A stretch of 36,951 nt of DNA, from contig NZ_JARZHG010000064.1 of the NCBI RefSeq assembly GCF_029946505.1, forward strand, positions 1 through 36,951. The letters are read 5' to 3'. Source of the stretch: Polyangium sp. y55x31. GTDB taxonomy: Bacteria; Myxococcota_A; Polyangia; Polyangiales; Polyangiaceae. The notes under the pieces were generated by a model. The model had not been told where the DNA came from. It did not search any database and saw nothing but the letters and a program-made list of their open reading frames with translations. This document shows positions 32,989 through 36,951 of this stretch, one piece after another. Position 1 is the stretch's first letter. Each line of letters opens with the position of its first letter. Position numbers and translations under genes: made by a program.

Positions 32989-34132
32989 CGCCGAGGGCCG
33001 GCTGTTGCAAGTACCGCGTCTCCGGGTTCTCGCGACGCCAGATGACGGTGTCCATGAAGTAGTGGTGGATGTTCACGAACGCGTAGAGCGCCGCGAAATA
33101 CGGCGTGGGCCCGAAGTCCTCGAGCGCCGCCCGCCCGCGCGGCGCGAGCGCCTCGTCGAGCGCCGTGGGCGCGCCGTGGAACAGGAGCCAGCCGAGGCCG
33201 ATCGCCGAAACCGCGAGGATGCCGAGTCGCGTCCGCGCCGAACGCTCGAACCAGGGCGGGCCCTCGCGCTCCCGCGCCTCGTTCCCCTTCATCAGCCAGA
33301 CGAAGTACAGGTATTGCACCGAGTGCAGCGCCGGAATGACATACCGCACGAGCGGATCGCTGCTGGAGTAGATCGACCACGACCAGATGCTGCAAAGCAG
33401 CGCGGTGAGCGGGGTCAGAATCGGCAGGCGGCCCTCACGCCGCCACTTCTGGAAAAGGACCCACGCGAGCGGGAGCAGTGTCGATAAGAACACCACGTGC
33501 GTGAGGTGCTCGAGCCAGGCCGGGTGCGCGAGGGTCGTGTAGACGACGCCTTTTTCCTCGACCTCGCGGCCCGGATCGGCGGGGCTCGCCCAGGCGTAGG
33601 CCCAGCCGGAAAAGCAGTGCGCGAGGACCACGAGCCGCTCGCGCGGGGCGAAACGAACGCCGCGCCGCGCCGCGAGCACGGTGAAGACGCCGAACCCTTG
33701 CTTCACGTAGTGCCAGCCCACCAGCAAAAACATCAGACGTGCGAGCAGGCTCAGTGTGAACGCGGACTTCGTCGCGAGCCCCACGAGGGCGAGGCCGCCG
33801 AGGATCAGCGGGACCACGAAGCCCGCAACGAGGTATCGAACGCGCAGAGCCCCGCGAAAGGCGCCGCCGAACGCGCGCGCCTTCGCGTCCTTGTAAAACA
33901 GGAGGTACGTGACCGCGAAGTGCGGGTCGTTGATGACGAACGCCGCGTGGAACATGAGGAAGCCGACCGCATATTCCGCGGGGTCGAGCCCGAAGGCGCG
34001 CCGCAGCAGAAAGGAAAGCGGGAACAGGAGCGGCGTCACGCCTCCCACGAGGAGAAACTCGACCAGGCCCGAAGAGCCGCGGGTGCGCGACGGTTCGAGA
34101 GGTGCCGAAGGCGCCATGGGCATGCTGGTCAT
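32969..34132 (-). CDS. Polytopic membrane protein with conserved-looking histidines
   Basis: A 387-residue integral membrane protein with about eight to ten hydrophobic helices (for example LVEFLLVGGVTPLLFPLSFL, VAGFVVPLILGGLALVGLA, LLARLMFLLVGWHYVKQGFG, WLEHLTHVVFLSTLLPLAW). Histidines sit in or beside the helices: FHAAFVINDPHFAVTYLL (His62, His71), GWHYVKQ (His141), VLAHCFSGW (His172), EHLTHVV (His209, His212), PALHSVQY (His270) and FVNIHHYFMDTVIW (His356-357). The pattern resembles membrane di-iron or haem proteins, but I cannot assign the family. ATG at 34132 is the first credible start (34123 and 34117 are alternatives); the ORF to 34624 is antisense to the divergent gene. It overlaps the downstream envelope-protein gene by 20 bp. 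Confidence 0.83.
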
Positions 34133-34244
34133 GGAGGTGACGCTATCATCCCTCGCGCCCGCCTGGACCCCGCATGAGCGGGCGTTTGGCAGTTGACGGG
34201 CCCGGGGGAGTTTGGTTGCCTCGTTTCCTGGAGCGCCATTCACC

Positions 34245-35846
34245 ATGAGCGATCGCACGGAAAGCGCGTACCTCTCGTTCCTTTCGAGCCAGGAGCGCGA
34301 GCTCTGCGCCGCGATCTCGACGGACGCCGCCGCAGAGATCCCGTTCCTCGGGAAGGCCGGGCCCGCCGAGGTCGCAGGGTGGGTCGCGAGGGTCTTCGGC
34401 AGCGTGATTCGTGTGCTCGCCGGCGAGGCCGACACCGGGGAGCTCGTGACCCATTTCGTGGATCTCGCGAGGTGCGGCGCCGCGGCCGAGGAGGTCGTTC
34501 GCGCGGTCACGCTCTTCCGGCAGCATGGGCTCGGCGTCTCGCTCCGCGCCCTGCCCGAGGTGGCCGGCGCGGCCGAGGGGACGCTCCGCCTCTCTTCGTG
34601 TTTCGACGCGGCCGCCGAGGCCATCGGCCGGCACTACGCCAAGGTCGCCGAGGCGCGATGCCGGGACGGCGCGGCGCGTTTTCGCAGCCTGGTCGGCGCG
34701 ATCGGCAACGTCATCGTCATCGTCGACGAGGACGGCCGCATTTCCGACTGGAATGGCGAAGCCGAGCGTGTTTATGGTTGTCCTCGGGCCGAGGCGATCG
34801 GCAAGGATTACTTCGAGATGTTCCTGCCGCCCGAGGTCCACGCGTCCATCCGGGCCGACATGCGCAAGGTGCTCGCCGGCGAGCCCACGCGGAGCTACGA
34901 GAACCCGGTCCTCGCGCGCGATGGGTCGATCCGGCTCGTCGAATGGAACGTCGATCGCGTGGTCGACGGCGAGGGCCGAGCCGTGGCCATCGTCGCGAGC
35001 GGCTACGACGTCACCGAGCACCGGAAGAACCGCGAGCGGCTCGAACGGAGCCGGGCCGAGATCCAGGCCATCCTCGACAACGCGCCGATCGTCGTCTTCG
35101 TCAAGGACGTCGAGGGCCGCTACACCTTCGTGAACCGCCAGTACGACGAGCTCTTCGGCTTCGATCGCGGGTGGGTCCTCGGCCGGTTCGACAGGGATTT
35201 CCTTCCGCCCGAGGTCGTCCAGCAAAACCGCGACAACGACCTCGCGGCGCTCGCGGCGGGGCGATCGCTCGATAGCGAGGAGACCATCCCGGGCAAGGAC
35301 GGCATTCACGTCTACATGGCCTCGAAGTTCCCGCTCGCCGATGCGAGCGGGACGCCGTACGCGGTCTGCGGGATCGCGCTCGACATCACCGTGCGCAAGC
35401 GCGCCGAGGAGGAGCGGGCCGAGTTCGCGCAGAAGATCATCGACGCGCAACACGCGGCGCTGCGGGCGCTGTCGACGCCGCTCTTGCCGATCGCGAGCGG
35501 GGTCGTGCTCATGCCGCTCGTCGGGGCCATCGACGCGGGGCGCGCCGCGCTCGTGCTGGAGACGTTGCTCGACGGCGTGGGCGTGCATCAGGCCGAGGTC
35601 GCGATCCTCGACATCACGGGCTTGCGGGACGTCGACGCCGAGGTCGCGACGGGCCTCGTGCAGGCGGCGCAGGCGGCGGCGCTGCTCGGCGCGGAGGTCG
35701 TGCTCACGGGCGTGCGGCCGGCGGCGGCGCGCACGCTCATCGAGCTCGGCGTCGACATGCGCGGGATCAAGACGTTGAGCAGCCTGCAGCAGGGCGTGAC
35801 GCACGCGATCATGCGATCCCGCGGCCGCGGCCACGCCCGATCTTGA
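34245..35846 (+). CDS. PAS-PAS-STAS regulator (RsbR-like)
   Basis: A 533-residue cytoplasmic protein. An N-terminal helical region (1-140) is followed by PAS1 (about 144-257, with NVIVIVDEDGRISDWNGEAE), PAS2 (about 268-385, with APIVVFVKDVEGRYTFVNRQ) and a STAS domain (about 408-522). In STAS, VAILDITGLRDVDAEVATGL, LLGAEVVLTGVRPAAARTLI and LGVDMRGIKTLSSLQQGVTH are typical of RsbR paralogues. The Thr in DITG (Thr458) and the one in LTG (Thr488) correspond to the sites phosphorylated by RsbT-type kinases in stressosomes. No RsbS or RsbT gene is adjacent. The start at 34245 has GGAG at 34230-34233. It is divergent from the membrane protein. The signals are probably small ligands or redox sensed by the PAS domains. 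Confidence 0.92.
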   Translation: MSDRTESAYLSFLSSQERELCAAISTDAAAEIPFLGKAGPAEVAGWVARVFGSVIRVLAGEADTGELVTHFVDLARCGAAAEEVVRAVTLFRQHGLGVSLRALPEVAGAAEGTLRLSSCFDAAAEAIGRHYAKVAEARCRDGAARFRSLVGAIGNVIVIVDEDGRISDWNGEAERVYGCPRAEAIGKDYFEMFLPPEVHASIRADMRKVLAGEPTRSYENPVLARDGSIRLVEWNVDRVVDGEGRAVAIVASGYDVTEHRKNRERLERSRAEIQAILDNAPIVVFVKDVEGRYTFVNRQYDELFGFDRGWVLGRFDRDFLPPEVVQQNRDNDLAALAAGRSLDSEETIPGKDGIHVYMASKFPLADASGTPYAVCGIALDITVRKRAEEERAEFAQKIIDAQHAALRALSTPLLPIASGVVLMPLVGAIDAGRAALVLETLLDGVGVHQAEVAILDITGLRDVDAEVATGLVQAAQAAALLGAEVVLTGVRPAAARTLIELGVDMRGIKTLSSLQQGVTHAIMRSRGRGHARS

Positions 35847-35850
35847 TGAA

Positions 35851-36951
35851 TCACCCGCGCGGCGAGGCGAGCCACTTCCTCCAGGCCGCATAATCACGCT
35901 CGCCGAAATCCTTTCCGCTCACCTTCTTCAGGATCTTGTACGCGAAATCGTGGTTGTTCGGCTGATCGAGCTCGAGCAGCGTGATCAGCGTGGGGCCAGC
36001 CTCCTTGATCACCTGCGGGTAGAGCTTCGCGCCGTCCGGCCGATCGACGAGGCCCCAGGTCACGGCGGCGGCCTTGTTGCGGTCGCTCATCGTGGGGCCG
36101 TTCAGATTCTTCAGCACCGGCGTGAGCGGCACGGCGACGTCGTGGTGGAACATGGCGATGTTGACGAGCACGCGTGTTCCGTTGTTGCGGACGAGCGAAT
36201 CCGGATCGTCGAGCAGCGGCAGCATCAGGCCGACGAGCTTCTTGCCGTCCTTGATGTGGGCGAGCAGGAACGCCGCGGCGGCGCGATCCTTCGGGTCCTT
36301 GTCCTCCTTCAGGATCTTGATCAGTTTGTCCTCGTTCGGCGGCACGTCCTTCACGAACTTCTCGCCATAAGGCGCGAGCTTTTCGTGCACGTACCCGCCC
36401 ATGCAGTGGAACGCGGGGCAAGCGACGCGCTCGGGGCCGATTTGTTTCTCGCGCATCATGCGGAAGAACGTGGACTCGTATTCCTTCCACGCCGCGAGCA
36501 GGCCCGCCGGATCCTCGAAGTCGCCCTTGGGCTCGGGGCCGAACGTGAGGCGCTTCTTCATGTCCTTGCGCTCGACCACGTCCACCGTCACGTAGCCCTG
36601 CGGCACGTCGCCCATGTTGTAATAGGTGACGGGCGAGAGCGTGACCCAGCCGATGTCCTTGTGCTCGGCGAGGATGCCGTCCTCGATCTCCTTGCGCAGC
36701 CGCTTCGCCAGATCGTCGTCCTCCGTGTCGAACCAGCGCTGAAACGTCTCGCCGAATCGCGTCCGCACCCAGGCGCCGTCGAACTTCTTCGTGCCGTAGA
36801 CGTCGACGGCCTTGAGCACGGGCGCGGGCGCGGGAGGCGGGGCCGGCGGCGCGGGGGCGGCGGCCGAGGCCGAGGCGGTGGGCACAGCCGTGACCGGCGG
36901 GGCGGGCGGAGGCGCGGGCGTCGCCGCGGGCGGCGGAGGCGGCGGCGTGGA
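35851..36951 (-). CDS. HEAT-like protein with proline-rich N-terminus (partial)
   Basis: The 3' part of a gene that continues past the window end: the frame is open with Pro/Ala-rich codons through 36951, so the GTG at 36885 is unlikely to be the true start. After the Pro/Ala linker comes VYGTKKFDGAWVRTRFGETF, then a domain with DIGWVTLSPVTYYNMGDVPQ and the Cys/His segment VACPAFHCMGGYVHEKL. Helical repeats follow (RAAAAFLLAHIKDGKKLVGL, LLDDPDSLVRNNGTRVLVNI, AAAVTWGLVDRPDGAKLY), as in HEAT/armadillo-type proteins. It is probably an exported lipoprotein, because such proline linkers follow lipoboxes here, but the signal is out of view. It converges with the STAS gene, 4 bp between stops. Function unknown. 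Confidence 0.8.
   Translation of the reverse strand, partial: STPPPPPPAATPAPPPAPPVTAVPTASASAAAPAPPAPPPAPAPVLKAVDVYGTKKFDGAWVRTRFGETFQRWFDTEDDDLAKRLRKEIEDGILAEHKDIGWVTLSPVTYYNMGDVPQGYVTVDVVERKDMKKRLTFGPEPKGDFEDPAGLLAAWKEYESTFFRMMREKQIGPERVACPAFHCMGGYVHEKLAPYGEKFVKDVPPNEDKLIKILKEDKDPKDRAAAAFLLAHIKDGKKLVGLMLPLLDDPDSLVRNNGTRVLVNIAMFHHDVAVPLTPVLKNLNGPTMSDRNKAAAVTWGLVDRPDGAKLYPQVIKEAGPTLITLLELDQPNNHDFAYKILKKVSGKDFGERDYAAWRKWLASPRG

Overview
The window looks like a chromosomal segment of a myxobacterium, most likely of the Sorangiineae/Polyangiales type. The signs are very high GC, GC-rich third codon positions, many secreted lipoproteins with glycine-rich linkers after the lipobox, a multidomain Ser/Thr kinase, several ECF sigma factors and two tandem choice-of-anchor-L-like lipoproteins. 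The assignment is inferred from gene content; no phylogenetic marker longer than the 23S tail is present.

Layout. 1-263: 3' end of a 23S rRNA gene, then a strong terminator with no 5S gene between them. 271-1397 (minus): a DUF488 protein, a small hydrophilic ORF and the peroxidase Ohr. 1597-6229 (plus): a DUF1549/DUF1553 lipoprotein with its DUF1501 partner, an ECF sigma factor with a SnoaL-like tail, and a VOC protein. 6243-8857 (minus): an ECF sigma factor overlapping a membrane protein whose exported part carries cysteine-rich repeats, followed by a lipoprotein with the same repeats. 8939-10920: a DJ-1/PfpI protein divergent from a GlxA-type AraC regulator. 10939-14666: a seven-unit beta-propeller lipoprotein, a cytochrome P450 and an EcsC/TerB-like protein.

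14699-18187: two copies of a ~100-nt structured repeat of four consecutive hairpins, with compensatory changes between copies. They flank a minus-strand trio: a HAD phosphatase-like protein, a large beta-propeller protein and an unknown protein. 18199-20362 (minus): a secreted protein and a cysteine-rich lipoprotein, separated by a 580-bp gene-poor gap. That gap holds eight CAC-N6-GTG-type palindromes spaced 42-44 bp apart, the most unusual structure in the window.

20502-28077: a phosphoesterase (phospholipase C-like) lipoprotein, a group II truncated haemoglobin, a second P450, a 1127-residue kinase (kinase, PDZ-like, multi-TM, GAF-like and degenerate cyclase domains) and, divergent from it, a secreted tandem-repeat protein. 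28090-34132 (minus): the tandem choice-of-anchor-L-like paralogues, a second ECF sigma/membrane-partner pair, an envelope protein with 30 consecutive prolines, and a polytopic membrane protein with many histidines. 34245-36951: a PAS-PAS-STAS (RsbR-like) protein and a convergent HEAT-like protein that runs off the window.

The shared theme is envelope and extracytoplasmic signalling. Two independent sigma factor/membrane partner modules, an RsbR-like sensor and a membrane kinase are interleaved with secreted lipoproteins and redox enzymes. I found no phage genes, transposase, CRISPR array or tRNA.
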